9,692 nucleotides of DNA from contig JAITSR010000154.1 of NCBI GenBank assembly GCA_031287655.1, forward strand, positions 1 to 9,692. The letters run 5' to 3'. Below, one piece after another: positions 1 through 6,607 of the stretch (positions are counted from its first letter, which is position 1; every line of letters starts with the position of its first letter). Both the position numbers and the translations under genes were made by a program. The stretch comes from Clostridiales bacterium. Lineage in GTDB: Bacteria; Bacillota; Clostridia; WRLR01. Below the pieces are notes generated by a model. The model worked only from the letters and a program-made list of their open reading frames with translations. It ran no database searches and was not told where the DNA came from.

Positions 1-10
1 TGCGAATATC

Positions 11-39
11 GTTACGCAAAAATGCGATTTCCGCGTAAC
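11..39. repeat. 7-bp inverted repeat at the left edge
   Basis: GTTACGC (11-17) and GCGTAAC (33-39) are exact reverse complements separated by 15 bases. The first 147 bases hold no convincing gene. This dyad and the larger one at 83-120 are the only structure I see there. Its function is unknown, and it could be part of a dispersed intergenic element. Confidence 0.4.
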
Positions 40-82
40 TCCGTGTGCTATGCGCACGCACGCCACCTCGTCCGGTGTCGTG

Positions 83-120
83 TGAGTGTATTCGTATGAT
101 GGACTTTTCGAATACACTCA
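83..120. repeat. Perfect 12-bp inverted repeat downstream of the ATPase-nuclease gene
   Basis: TGAGTGTATTCG (83-94) is repeated in exact reverse complement as CGAATACACTCA (109-120), with a 14-base spacer. Just beyond lies a related hairpin, GAGTTT/AAACTC (126-131 and 138-143), whose left part resembles the first arm. The pair sits 28-65 bases past the stop codon of the minus-strand ATPase gene. No U-run follows on either strand, so a classical intrinsic terminator is not proven. A transcript-end stem or a protein-binding dyad are both possible. Confidence 0.6.
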
Positions 121-147
121 TAATAGAGTTTATTCGGAAACTCCTCA

Positions 148-1713
148 TTAGCATCCAATGATGGTTACGGTTTTTCCGCCCACGCCCGCTTTTTTGAATG
201 TCAATTTTTCTGCCCAGCCGACTGTCTCCCTTCGATCAAATATAACCAGCCAGCCTGTATCAGCGCCCAGCGTGTCCATATAGGCCGCCAACTGTTTCAG
301 CCCCTCGTCTTGGGTACCGTCGCCGTAACGAAGCTTTAACTCTATGGGATATTTGTGTTCCTTGTAGTGGACGCAAATATCTATGCGCCTTGTTCCAGTC
401 GCCATTTCGCGTGCTATCTGTCCTCCGCCGTTGACGACGCGCTGTAAAAATGCTTGCAGCACCAAGTGCGGCGCGGCCTCCTTGTAATTGTACTTCTCCT
501 GCCAGATCGCCGCGTTCTCCCTCCAGAACGATTGGAAGTCCCGCAGCAGGTAATCCATGTCGATGCGTCCATCTTTTAAGTAGCGCGGCATTTGGTAGGG
601 ATAACCGTGTTCTTCGATCGCCTGCTGCGTCCGCCAATTAAGCGTGCGTACGATGATCTCGCCATATATCGGATTTGCGGGTTCCACTTTCCCGCGATCA
701 TCCCGTATCAGGCCCATGTCTTTTGCGTAAAGATAGTCGTCATCAATTGGATCCAGTCTGCCCGTTTCGCCGGTGATAACCGGCTCGATCACGCGTTGAA
801 TCCGTTCTTCCCGCAGTCTGGCCATCAAGGAGTCAAAATGTGTGCCACGCTGTAGAATAAGGCTTTGAATTGCCGCTTCTACCATATCTGCGGTTATCTG
901 CCGCTTTGGTTCCTCTTTGGTTATGTTTTGAACGATTTCGCGCGCAATGGCGTTCACCAGCCACGGTTGGCCTTGCGTCTGGTTCCAGACCAGCTCAATT
1001 GCCGTTTCCTCAAATGCCTGCCCCGTATCCGCCGTGTGCTGTCCGTAAAGCTCCGCGATTTCAGTTTGCGCAAAATTGCGCAAAGTCATTGCAGATGTGA
1101 CAATATTAAACGGGCTGCTGCTGCCGAGCGTCTTTTCCGGGGAACGATATCGGTCGCGATAATCCCGGATATTGCGCATGCCGATCAAACCGAGCGAATG
1201 GACGAAGGGACTGTCCGCACGGTTCACATAGCCATTCCTGAGCTGGCGCAAAAAACTTATCAGCGTCTGATCGCTCAGGGAATCAGCTTCGTCAAAGAAC
1301 AAAACAAGCGGCTTATCCAGTTTGGCACAGTATTTGCGCAAGGCGCGCAGCAAGCTGTTTGAATATGTCAGCCCGCCGCTATCCTCTCCAAAAGAGGACG
1401 CATGTGGAAACCCATCAGTATCCAGTTGCTCCTGCAACGCGCTGATGATGGACAAAATGCCTTCCTTCGGATCCGCAATCCCCTCAACTGTTTCGAGCGA
1501 ACAATACAGCGCATAGTATTTGCCCTCCGCGTTGATCCGCCGCGTCAGTTCTTTCAGCAGCGTCGTCTTTCCGGTCTGCCGCGCCGCATGGATAACAAAA
1601 TACTGTTCATCATGAATTAAGGAAAACACTTCATTCCCTAACCTGCGCACAGCGTCTATCATATAATGCTTTTTCGGATTGCATGGCCCCGCCACGTTGA
1701 ATATGCGCCTCAT
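148..1713 (-). CDS. P-loop (AAA-type) ATPase with C-terminal PD-(D/E)XK nuclease-like domain
   Basis: The protein has 521 residues if started at the second ATG (1713). AGAGG (1725-1721) lies 7 bases before that codon but only 1 base before the ATG at 1719, so 1713 is preferred. The N-terminal half is an AAA-like ATPase. Its Walker A-like motif HAARQTGKTT (42-51) has Ala where the first Gly normally stands, and Walker B is PLVLFFDEAD (135-144). The C-terminal part (about 385-521) has the order E435, D445 in RIDI, E458-L-K460 in PIELK, and Q474, which is the layout of a PD-(D/E)XK nuclease fold. Proteins of this build (AAA_35-like or COG1672-like ATPases with a nuclease tail) are widespread in anaerobes and poorly characterised. 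A DNA-related or defence role is a guess. The gene follows the ABC operon on the same strand but is separated from it by a strong hairpin, so it is probably a separate unit. Confidence 0.85.
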   Translation of the reverse strand: MRRIFNVAGPCNPKKHYMIDAVRRLGNEVFSLIHDEQYFVIHAARQTGKTTLLKELTRRINAEGKYYALYCSLETVEGIADPKEGILSIISALQEQLDTDGFPHASSFGEDSGGLTYSNSLLRALRKYCAKLDKPLVLFFDEADSLSDQTLISFLRQLRNGYVNRADSPFVHSLGLIGMRNIRDYRDRYRSPEKTLGSSSPFNIVTSAMTLRNFAQTEIAELYGQHTADTGQAFEETAIELVWNQTQGQPWLVNAIAREIVQNITKEEPKRQITADMVEAAIQSLILQRGTHFDSLMARLREERIQRVIEPVITGETGRLDPIDDDYLYAKDMGLIRDDRGKVEPANPIYGEIIVRTLNWRTQQAIEEHGYPYQMPRYLKDGRIDMDYLLRDFQSFWRENAAIWQEKYNYKEAAPHLVLQAFLQRVVNGGGQIAREMATGTRRIDICVHYKEHKYPIELKLRYGDGTQDEGLKQLAAYMDTLGADTGWLVIFDRRETVGWAEKLTFKKAGVGGKTVTIIGC

Positions 1714-1733
1714 AGACATTCCTCTTTCGCTTT

Positions 1734-1773
1734 GGATCGGTTCTTTTTCTCGCGTGAGAAAAAGAACCGATCC
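1734..1773 (-). terminator. Perfect 18-bp hairpin between ABC operon and ATPase gene; likely terminator
   Basis: Bases 1734-1751 are the exact reverse complement of 1756-1773, with a 4-base loop (GCGT on the plus strand). The stem begins 2 bases after the ABC ATPase stop codon and ends about 8 bases before the ribosome site of the next gene. A pyrimidine run (TTCTTTTTCTC) lies inside the stem rather than after it, so this is not a textbook rho-independent terminator, although the place and strength fit one. Alternatives are an attenuator or mRNA processing site controlling the downstream ATPase gene. Confidence 0.6.
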
Positions 1774-1775
1774 AC

Positions 1776-2501
1776 TTAATAAAGCACCTTGCTCAAAAAC
1801 TCCTTCGTCCGCGGGTTCTGCGGGTTCCCGAAAATCTGCTCCGGCGTCCCCTGCTCCGCGATTACGCCGTCGTCCATGAACAGCACGCGGTCCGAGACCT
1901 CGCGCGCAAAGCCCATCTCATGCGTCACGATGATCGTCGTCATACCGCTTTTCACAAGGCCTTTGATCACCTGCAGCACCTCGCCGACCATCTCCGGGTC
2001 GAGCGCGGACGTCGGCTCGTCAAACAGCATGACGTCCGGCTCCATCGCAAGCGCGCGCACGATCGCGAGCCGTTGTTTTTGACCGCCGGACAGCCGGTTC
2101 GGATGCTCGTCCAGCTTATCGAGCAGGCCGACCCGATCGAGCAGCACACGCGCCTGCTCCGCGGCCTCCGCCTTCGTTTTTTTGCCCGAGAGCACGGGCG
2201 CGAGCGTAATGTTGCGCTCGACCGTGAGATGCGGGAACACGTTGAACAGCTGGAACACCATACCCATCTTCTGACGGTGGCGGTCGATGTCGATGCCGCG
2301 CCGCGTGATCTCGACGCCCTCAAAATAAATGCTCCCGGCGTCCGGCCGCTCAAGCAGGTTCAGGCATCGCAAAAACGTGCTCTTGCCCGACCCGGACGGG
2401 CCGATCACCGAGACGACCTCGTTTGGTTTGATGTGCTCCGACACGCCTTTCAGCACGCGCAGGCCGCCAAAATTTTTCGTAAGCCCTTCCGTCCTAATCA
2501 C
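1776..2501 (-). CDS. Polar amino acid ABC transporter, ATP-binding protein (GlnQ/HisP type)
   Basis: This cytoplasmic ATPase of 241 residues would drive import by the permease and binding protein encoded upstream. All ABC motifs are present in order: Walker A GPSGSGKS (34-41), Q-loop Q84, signature LSGGQ (137-141), Walker B VMLFDE (157-162), D-loop SALD (165-168) and H-loop H194. The length is typical of the GlnQ/HisP/ArtP group (PAAT family). The start is GTG, with GGAGG at 2516-2512. The first 8 bases overlap the end of the permease gene, which indicates translational coupling. A small oddity is Lys in LSGGQKQR, where the group usually has Gln. The substrate cannot be read from the ATPase; a polar amino acid is the family default. 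Confidence 0.95.
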   Translation of the reverse strand: MIRTEGLTKNFGGLRVLKGVSEHIKPNEVVSVIGPSGSGKSTFLRCLNLLERPDAGSIYFEGVEITRRGIDIDRHRQKMGMVFQLFNVFPHLTVERNITLAPVLSGKKTKAEAAEQARVLLDRVGLLDKLDEHPNRLSGGQKQRLAIVRALAMEPDVMLFDEPTSALDPEMVGEVLQVIKGLVKSGMTTIIVTHEMGFAREVSDRVLFMDDGVIAEQGTPEQIFGNPQNPRTKEFLSKVLY

Positions 2502-3171
2502 TCGCCTTCAGCCTCCTTTCGTACGCCGCCACGAGCTTGCTCAACAGGAACGTCATCACGAAGTAGATCGCGCCGACGACGATCAGAGGCTCGAACGACA
2601 GGTATGTGATGCCTTGGATCGTCTTGAACTGCGTCATCAGGTCCCCGACAAAGAAGGTGGACGCGAGCGAGGTCTCCTTGATCACCATCACAAATTCATT
2701 GCAGAGCGAGGGCAGAATGTTTTTGACCGCCTGCGGAAAGACGATCTCCCACATCGTCTGCCGGGACGTGAGACCGAGACTCCGCGCCGCCTCCGTCTGA
2801 CCGCGGTCGACCGACTGGATGCCGCCCCGGATGATTTCCGCGATATAGGCCGCGGAGTTCAGCGCGAGAGCCGCCGCGACGGACGTGAATTTGTTGAACT
2901 CAATGAACTTTAACGCCTCCGGCACGACAAAGTAGAAAAAATAGAGCTGCAAGAGCAGCGGCGTCCCGCGGATGATCTCAATGTATATCGTTGCGAGCCA
3001 AGAAACCGGGCGAAACTTTGACATTTTGAGCAGCGCGATAAACGAACCGAGCACAACGCCGAGAAGGACCGTTATCGCGGACAGGAGCAGCGTCATGCCG
3101 ATGCCTTCAAGAAAAAGCCCGTGGTACCTTGCGACGATTCTTACAAGTTTATCTCCGATTCCCGACCACAT
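2494..3171 (-). CDS. Polar amino acid ABC transporter, permease (HisM/GlnP type)
   Basis: This inner-membrane permease has 225 residues. Hydrophobic segments lie at about 23-48, 57-84, 97-115, 155-175 and 195-215. The EAA loop that docks the ATPase runs from E127 (EAARSLGLTSRQ) to about 148 (FPQAVKN), and an IIRGTPLLLQLYF segment (66-78) is characteristic of the HisM/GlnP family. The ATG start has GGAGG (3184-3180) 8 bases upstream. Only one permease gene is present, so it presumably works as a homodimer. It lies 54 bases after the binding-protein gene and overlaps the ATPase gene by 8 bases, in the order binding protein, permease, ATPase usual for these operons. Confidence 0.95.
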   Translation of the reverse strand: MWSGIGDKLVRIVARYHGLFLEGIGMTLLLSAITVLLGVVLGSFIALLKMSKFRPVSWLATIYIEIIRGTPLLLQLYFFYFVVPEALKFIEFNKFTSVAAALALNSAAYIAEIIRGGIQSVDRGQTEAARSLGLTSRQTMWEIVFPQAVKNILPSLCNEFVMVIKETSLASTFFVGDLMTQFKTIQGITYLSFEPLIVVGAIYFVMTFLLSKLVAAYERRLKASD

Positions 3172-3225
3172 TTAAGGCGCCTCCAATGTTGTATGAACTT
3201 TTTTACCGCCGTTCCGGCAGCTTGC

Positions 3226-4227
3226 TCAATTTTCCCAGCCGATTTCCTTAGCGAGCGCCTCGCCCTCTTTGAGCCATGTGTTGAACTTGTCCTCGCTGTT
3301 CGCTTTTTCGATGATCTCGTTGATCCGCGCGCAGAGGGAGGTTTCGCCCTTTGTCATCGCGATGACGTTGCCCTGCGACTTATAATCGTATTTCCAGCCC
3401 GCCATCGCGAGGTCCGAATAATTCTCGATGATCGTAAGCCCGTTCGTCCCCGCGACGCCGACCGCGTCGACCTTATTGGACAGGAGCATCATCACGCCGT
3501 CGTTGATGTTGGTCACAAGCTCCGGTATCGCGTCCGGGAGCTGCTCCGTCAACAGGTTGTATTGCAGGGAGGCGCTCTGCACCGCGACGGTCTTCCCTTT
3601 GAAGTCGTCCGCCGTCTGATACTGGTCGAGCGTGCTCTTTAGCACAAGGAGCCCCTGGCCGTTGTCCGTCGTGATATTGTAAAAAGTGGAGAGCTCGAGC
3701 GACTCCGCGCGTTCGTCGGTGCGTGCGAGGCCGGACATCGCGAGGTCGACCGAACCCGTCGAGATCGCCGCCTGCAGCGCGCCAAAGTCCATCGCTTCAA
3801 TTTTGAGCTTAACGCCGAGCTCGTCCGCGATGTACTTCGCGAACCAAGGGTCCGTGCCGACATACTGATCCTGCCCGCTCTTGCGGTCGTCGATGAACTC
3901 CATCGGCGCGAAGTCCGGGCTCGTCGCGACGACGATCTCGCCCGCGGACAGGATTTTGTCGAGCCGGGTGTCGGTCGCCGCGCCGCCGTTGGCCTGCGCG
4001 GCCGCTGTCGCCGCCTGCGCCGTCGTCGCCGCTGTCGTCGTTTCGGTCGCCGCGGCGGTAGTCGTCGCCGCCTGCGCCGTCGTCGTCGCGCCCGAGCCCC
4101 CGCCCGCGCCGCCGCACGATGCGAACAGCGCGATCGCAAGGAGCGCCGCGAGAGAAAGTGCAAGGATCTGTTTTCGTTTTTTCGTTTTCGCTTCCGTTTT
4201 CGCTTTCATTTTCGCTTTCATTTTCAA
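3226..4227 (-). CDS. Amino acid ABC transporter substrate-binding lipoprotein (SBP_bac_3)
   Basis: The 333-residue precursor begins with a very long Lys-rich n-region (1-20), a hydrophobic core (21-37) and Cys38 in LFASC, the probable lipidation site. The position at -3 is Phe, which is less usual than Leu. An Ala/Thr/Gln low-complexity tether (about 46-83) links the anchor to the ligand-binding fold (about 88-333). Family-typical segments are the first strand EIVVATSPDFAPMEF (97-111), GFD-like DPWFAKYIADELG (126-138), the ISTGSVDLAMSG stretch (155-166) and GKTVAVQSAS (211-220). The start is taken as TTG (4227) because GGGAGG (4240-4235) lies 7 bases upstream; the ATG at 4221 would be 13 away. 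It sits 28 bases after the dipeptidase gene, so it is co-transcribed. The substrate is probably a polar amino acid or related small molecule. Confidence 0.93.
   Translation of the reverse strand: MKMKAKMKAKTEAKTKKRKQILALSLAALLAIALFASCGGAGGGSGATTTAQAATTTAAATETTTAATTAQAATAAAQANGGAATDTRLDKILSAGEIVVATSPDFAPMEFIDDRKSGQDQYVGTDPWFAKYIADELGVKLKIEAMDFGALQAAISTGSVDLAMSGLARTDERAESLELSTFYNITTDNGQGLLVLKSTLDQYQTADDFKGKTVAVQSASLQYNLLTEQLPDAIPELVTNINDGVMMLLSNKVDAVGVAGTNGLTIIENYSDLAMAGWKYDYKSQGNVIAMTKGETSLCARINEIIEKANSEDKFNTWLKEGEALAKEIGWEN
4189..4224 (-). repeat. 12-nt tandem repeat encoding the Lys-rich N-terminus of the binding protein
   Basis: Three 12-base units occur in a row (4213-4224, 4201-4212, 4189-4200). 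Read on the minus strand, the first two are identical (AAAATGAAAGCG) and the third differs at two bases. A degenerate fourth copy follows. Each unit encodes four residues of the KMKA type, so slippage by one unit would lengthen or shorten the signal peptide n-region without breaking the frame. Two of the units also contain in-frame ATG codons. Confidence 0.8.
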
Positions 4228-4234
4228 GTTTTTT

Positions 4235-4240
4235 CCTCCC
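4235..4240 (-). promoter_or_regulatory. Ribosome binding site deciding a TTG start for the binding-protein gene
   Basis: GGGAGG on the minus strand is 7 bases from TTG at 4227-4225 and 13 bases from the first ATG at 4221. The spacing favours TTG initiation, which should lower expression relative to ATG. Initiation at the ATG would remove only two residues. Confidence 0.65.
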
Positions 4241-4255
4241 TAATTATAATTATTC

Positions 4256-5719
4256 TCAGCCCTTTTCGGGCAAGTCCGACAAATCGAGCCGATCCACCTC
4301 CGGCAGGACCATGCAGAGAATCTTTATGCCCAGCAGCAGATCGTCAATATTGAGCGCTTCGTCCGGCGCGTGCGCGCCGCCGTGTCCCGGCGGCAGAAAC
4401 GGATGCGCCTCCGGAGACGCGCCTTCGCGGTCGGGGATGCCCATGCCGCATATCAGCGCGCGCGGCAGCTTGCGGGCATAGGTCCCTCCGCTCATCGAAA
4501 ACGGCTCCGCGCTTTGCCCGGTGACTTCGTTGAACACGCGGGTCAGCGTTTTGACGACCGGATGCTCCTTCGGAAAATCGTTGGGTTTGCTGTTGCGTAT
4601 CAAATCAAAATGAAAGCCGCTCCGCTTGGCGGACTCCCCCAAGGCTTGCAGCAGCCAAGGCTGATCGGCTTTTACGGGGTAGCGTATATTGATTTGCAGA
4701 ACCGGGCGGCGCGCATCGTCCAAAGAACAAATGCTGCCCACGCAGGTCAGCGCCCCGGAGACCTCATCACTGCAAGCAATACCCAACCCCCTGCCATCGA
4801 CAGCCAGATTGACCTGCGTAAAAAAATGCAGCGCGGCCTCGTCGTCCTCCCGCAAAAGCCCGGCGGCAAGGAGCCCGTGGGCCAGCTTGGAAATTGCGTT
4901 GACGCCGCCCTCCGGGAACGCGCTGTGACGCGCCTGCCCGCGAGCCTGCACGGCTACGGTCCCCTCGCCCGCGACGACCTGAAAATCCTTGGGCAAAAGA
5001 CCGAACGCCGGGTCCGCCGGGTCGACGCCGCCCAAAACAATCTCCGCGAAATCCGGGACCATGTTGCTGACGAGCCCGCCGCGCAGGGCCACGACCCTTT
5101 CGCTCAGCGGCGTGTCCCCCACGAGCCGCGCGTCGATGATGCCCTTTTCCGCGTATCCCGCGGGGAAGCGCCCGTCCGTGACCAGCGAGAGCAGCGGGGC
5201 CGGATAGTGCGCCGCGAAATATTCCATATCCGCCATGCCGCGCTCCTCGTTGCAGCCCGCAAAGATTTGCAGGGGCCTTTGAAGCGTCAGACCGAGCTCG
5301 CGCAGGCACAGCGCCGCGTATAAATCCGCGACGGCGGGGCCTTTGTTGTCCCCGGTCCCGCGGCCGATCAGCCAGCCATCCTTTTCGACCGGCTCAAAGG
5401 GGCGAAAATTCCAGTTGTCGCCCGCGGGGACCACATCCAAATGCCCCCAAAGCGCGACGGAATCCTCCGCCTTGCTCTCCGCGTCGCCCAGCCACGCGCT
5501 CCCGCAGTGGTAATCATAATTTTTTGTGTGGAAACCGTGCTCTTTCGCAATTTTGAAAAACTCATCCAGCGCGTCCCGGCAGGGCTGGCCGTAGGGCGCG
5601 ATCGCCGCCGTCTCGTCAGATACGCTGGGAATCCGCGCGAGCCGTATAATATCCCGCAGCAAATCCTCCCGGTGAGCCTCGACCCATGCGCTGACACGCG
5701 CAAACAACTCCTGATTCAT
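4256..5719 (-). CDS. M20 family metallo-dipeptidase (Sapep/PepV type)
   Basis: This cytoplasmic zinc-dependent dipeptidase of 487 residues probably hydrolyses dipeptides. The M20 metal site is complete: H93 and D95 in WGHLDVVPAG, the bridging D124 in GRGTGDNKGP, the catalytic pair E158-E159 in GCNEERGMADM, D182 in TDGRFP, and C-terminal H450 in GGAHAPDE. The lid/dimerisation insertion typical of PepV (about 190-400) is present, and the length fits that group (about 460-480). The frame stays open upstream to 5863, but the ATG at 5719 is chosen. It has a purine-rich site (GAAGGGAAAG) just before it, the first motifs align from there, and the longer form would overlap the DUF4867 gene. It lies 53 bases after DUF4867 and 28 bases before the binding-protein gene, suggesting peptide import followed by hydrolysis. 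Confidence 0.92.
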   Translation of the reverse strand: MNQELFARVSAWVEAHREDLLRDIIRLARIPSVSDETAAIAPYGQPCRDALDEFFKIAKEHGFHTKNYDYHCGSAWLGDAESKAEDSVALWGHLDVVPAGDNWNFRPFEPVEKDGWLIGRGTGDNKGPAVADLYAALCLRELGLTLQRPLQIFAGCNEERGMADMEYFAAHYPAPLLSLVTDGRFPAGYAEKGIIDARLVGDTPLSERVVALRGGLVSNMVPDFAEIVLGGVDPADPAFGLLPKDFQVVAGEGTVAVQARGQARHSAFPEGGVNAISKLAHGLLAAGLLREDDEAALHFFTQVNLAVDGRGLGIACSDEVSGALTCVGSICSLDDARRPVLQINIRYPVKADQPWLLQALGESAKRSGFHFDLIRNSKPNDFPKEHPVVKTLTRVFNEVTGQSAEPFSMSGGTYARKLPRALICGMGIPDREGASPEAHPFLPPGHGGAHAPDEALNIDDLLLGIKILCMVLPEVDRLDLSDLPEKG

Positions 5720-5772
5720 GTGAACTCTTTCCCTTCTTTCAGTTCCTTCGGCATTGCCGTCCCGCCCCGCCG

Positions 5773-6423
5773 TTAAAATCCGGCGATCCGGCGGTCTTCG
5801 CCCCTCATCCCGCCATACGCGCCGCCCTTTTCCGCGTCGCTGCCCGGGAATACATAAAACCACTTGTCGACCGCGAACAGCGCCCGGTCCTCCCCGGCGG
5901 CGGCCTTCGCGCGCGCCGCGCCTTCCTTCGAAAGCGGGTTGTTCGTGCCGCGCGGAAGAACGACGATCGTGTAGAAACCTTCGCGCAGCGCCGAACAGGG
6001 CGCAAGATGCAGCGTCGTCGCGTACATTTCAAACATCGTGCCCTGCGGGACATAATACGCGTTGGACTTTGCGGAGTCGTAGGTGAAATCGACAATGTCG
6101 CGCCGGTCCCCGAATACCGCGACCATGTCCGTGACCGCGATGTTGATCTCGCTCGAGCGGTGGTACTCGACGCCGCCGAGATACTCATTCTGCCCCCAGC
6201 AGAGGCCGCACTGGATCGCCTGCTCGCCGGCGTAAACCGCCTTGAGCGACTCGAAAGCCTTTGTCGCCTCCAACTCCGGGATTGACGCCCTGTAGGCGAC
6301 ACCGCCGGATTGCGGCATCGGGATTTTCTTCGCGGCAAGGATCAGGTCCGTCAAGTCGTACCCCGTGTGAATCACGGCATACTGCGAAAAACTCGGGTCT
6401 GTGATTTTTTTGATGTCGCCCAT
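5773..6423 (-). CDS. DUF4867 family protein (cupin-like, unknown function)
   Basis: This 216-residue protein has no signal peptide or membrane segment. I recognise it as DUF4867 from the pattern ITDPSFSQYAVIHTGYD near the start, VEYHRSSEINIAVTD (85-99), VPQGTMFEMYATTLHLAPC (125-143) and VVLPRGTNNPL (154-164). H88, E92 and H139 are positioned like cupin metal ligands; that is inference from the motif look, not from a structure. AAAGGAG (6441-6435) is 11 bases before the ATG. It is the first gene of a five-gene operon with an M20 dipeptidase and a polar amino acid ABC importer, so a role in metabolism of the imported compound (isomerase, lyase or binding protein) is plausible. No activity can be assigned from the sequence. 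Confidence 0.8.
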   Translation of the reverse strand: MGDIKKITDPSFSQYAVIHTGYDLTDLILAAKKIPMPQSGGVAYRASIPELEATKAFESLKAVYAGEQAIQCGLCWGQNEYLGGVEYHRSSEINIAVTDMVAVFGDRRDIVDFTYDSAKSNAYYVPQGTMFEMYATTLHLAPCSALREGFYTIVVLPRGTNNPLSKEGAARAKAAAGEDRALFAVDKWFYVFPGSDAEKGGAYGGMRGEDRRIAGF

Positions 6424-6459
6424 GAATGATCACGCTCCTTTGAATTTTTGCGTTTATTG

Positions 6460-6476
6460 ATTGTTGTGCAAACAAT
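6460..6476. promoter_or_regulatory. Candidate operator palindrome upstream of the DUF4867 operon
   Basis: ATTGTT and AACAAT are 6-bp arms around a 5-base centre (plus strand ATTGTTGTGCAAACAAT), 37 bases upstream of the DUF4867 start. The size and place fit a dimeric repressor site near the transcription start. No regulator gene for it is visible in the window. Confidence 0.4.
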
Positions 6477-6501
6477 ACTACAATTGGGCCTCCGCCGTCA
6501 A
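6472..6501 (-). promoter_or_regulatory. Weak candidate promoter for the DUF4867-dipeptidase-ABC operon
   Basis: On the minus strand TTGACG (6501-6496) is a 5/6 match to the -35 box. Possible -10 boxes are TATTGT (6477-6472, 18-base spacer) or TAGTAT (6480-6475, 15-base spacer), neither of them strong. The -35 box overlaps a GC-rich dyad (CCGCCG 6492-6497, CGGCGG 6503-6508), and the -10 region overlaps the 17-bp palindrome at 6460-6476, consistent with a regulated promoter. The transcript would have a leader of about 40 bases. Confidence 0.3.
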
Positions 6502-6520
6502 GCGGCGGGACCTGCGATTA

Positions 6521-6564
6521 ACTTATGATAATGTCCCGTATAATTTACTTGATAAATTGTCCCG
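6521..6564. repeat. Imperfect 18-nt direct repeat, 26 bases apart
   Basis: ACTTATGATAATGTCCCG (6521-6538) and ACTTGATAAATTGTCCCG (6547-6564) share both ends, ACTT and TGTCCCG, and an AT-rich centre. They lie in the untranslated stretch 6477-6607 between the toxin remnant and the operon, where I see no gene. They could be paired binding sites or chance similarity in AT-rich DNA. Confidence 0.35.
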
Positions 6565-6607
6565 GCAGCGTTGTTGTGTCGCCAGACGACTCGAAAACAA
6601 TTCCCGG

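Noticed and set aside
1..99. A 32-codon frame open from the left edge on the plus strand.
   Set aside because: It is short, Arg/Val/Cys-rich, overlaps the dyads and has no recognisable motif. It could be the end of a gene outside the window but cannot be supported.
1920..2609. A 229-codon open frame on the plus strand.
   Set aside because: It is antisense to the ABC ATPase and permease, full of His/Arg, and has no ribosome site or known motif.
3809..4163. Long Arg-rich frames antisense to, or in alternate frame of, the binding-protein linker.
   Set aside because: They arise from the low-complexity Ala/Thr-coding GCC/GTC repeats, and their composition is not protein-like.
4370..5323. A 317-codon open frame on the plus strand.
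   Set aside because: It lies wholly antisense to the dipeptidase, shows no recognisable domain and is rich in Arg/Gln/Ala, as expected for a shadow of a GC-rich gene.
5720..5863. N-terminal extension of the M20 dipeptidase (48 more in-frame residues).
   Set aside because: It would overlap the DUF4867 gene, is Arg/Gly-rich and unlike the family, and the internal ATG at 5719 has a purine-rich ribosome site and matches the usual family start.
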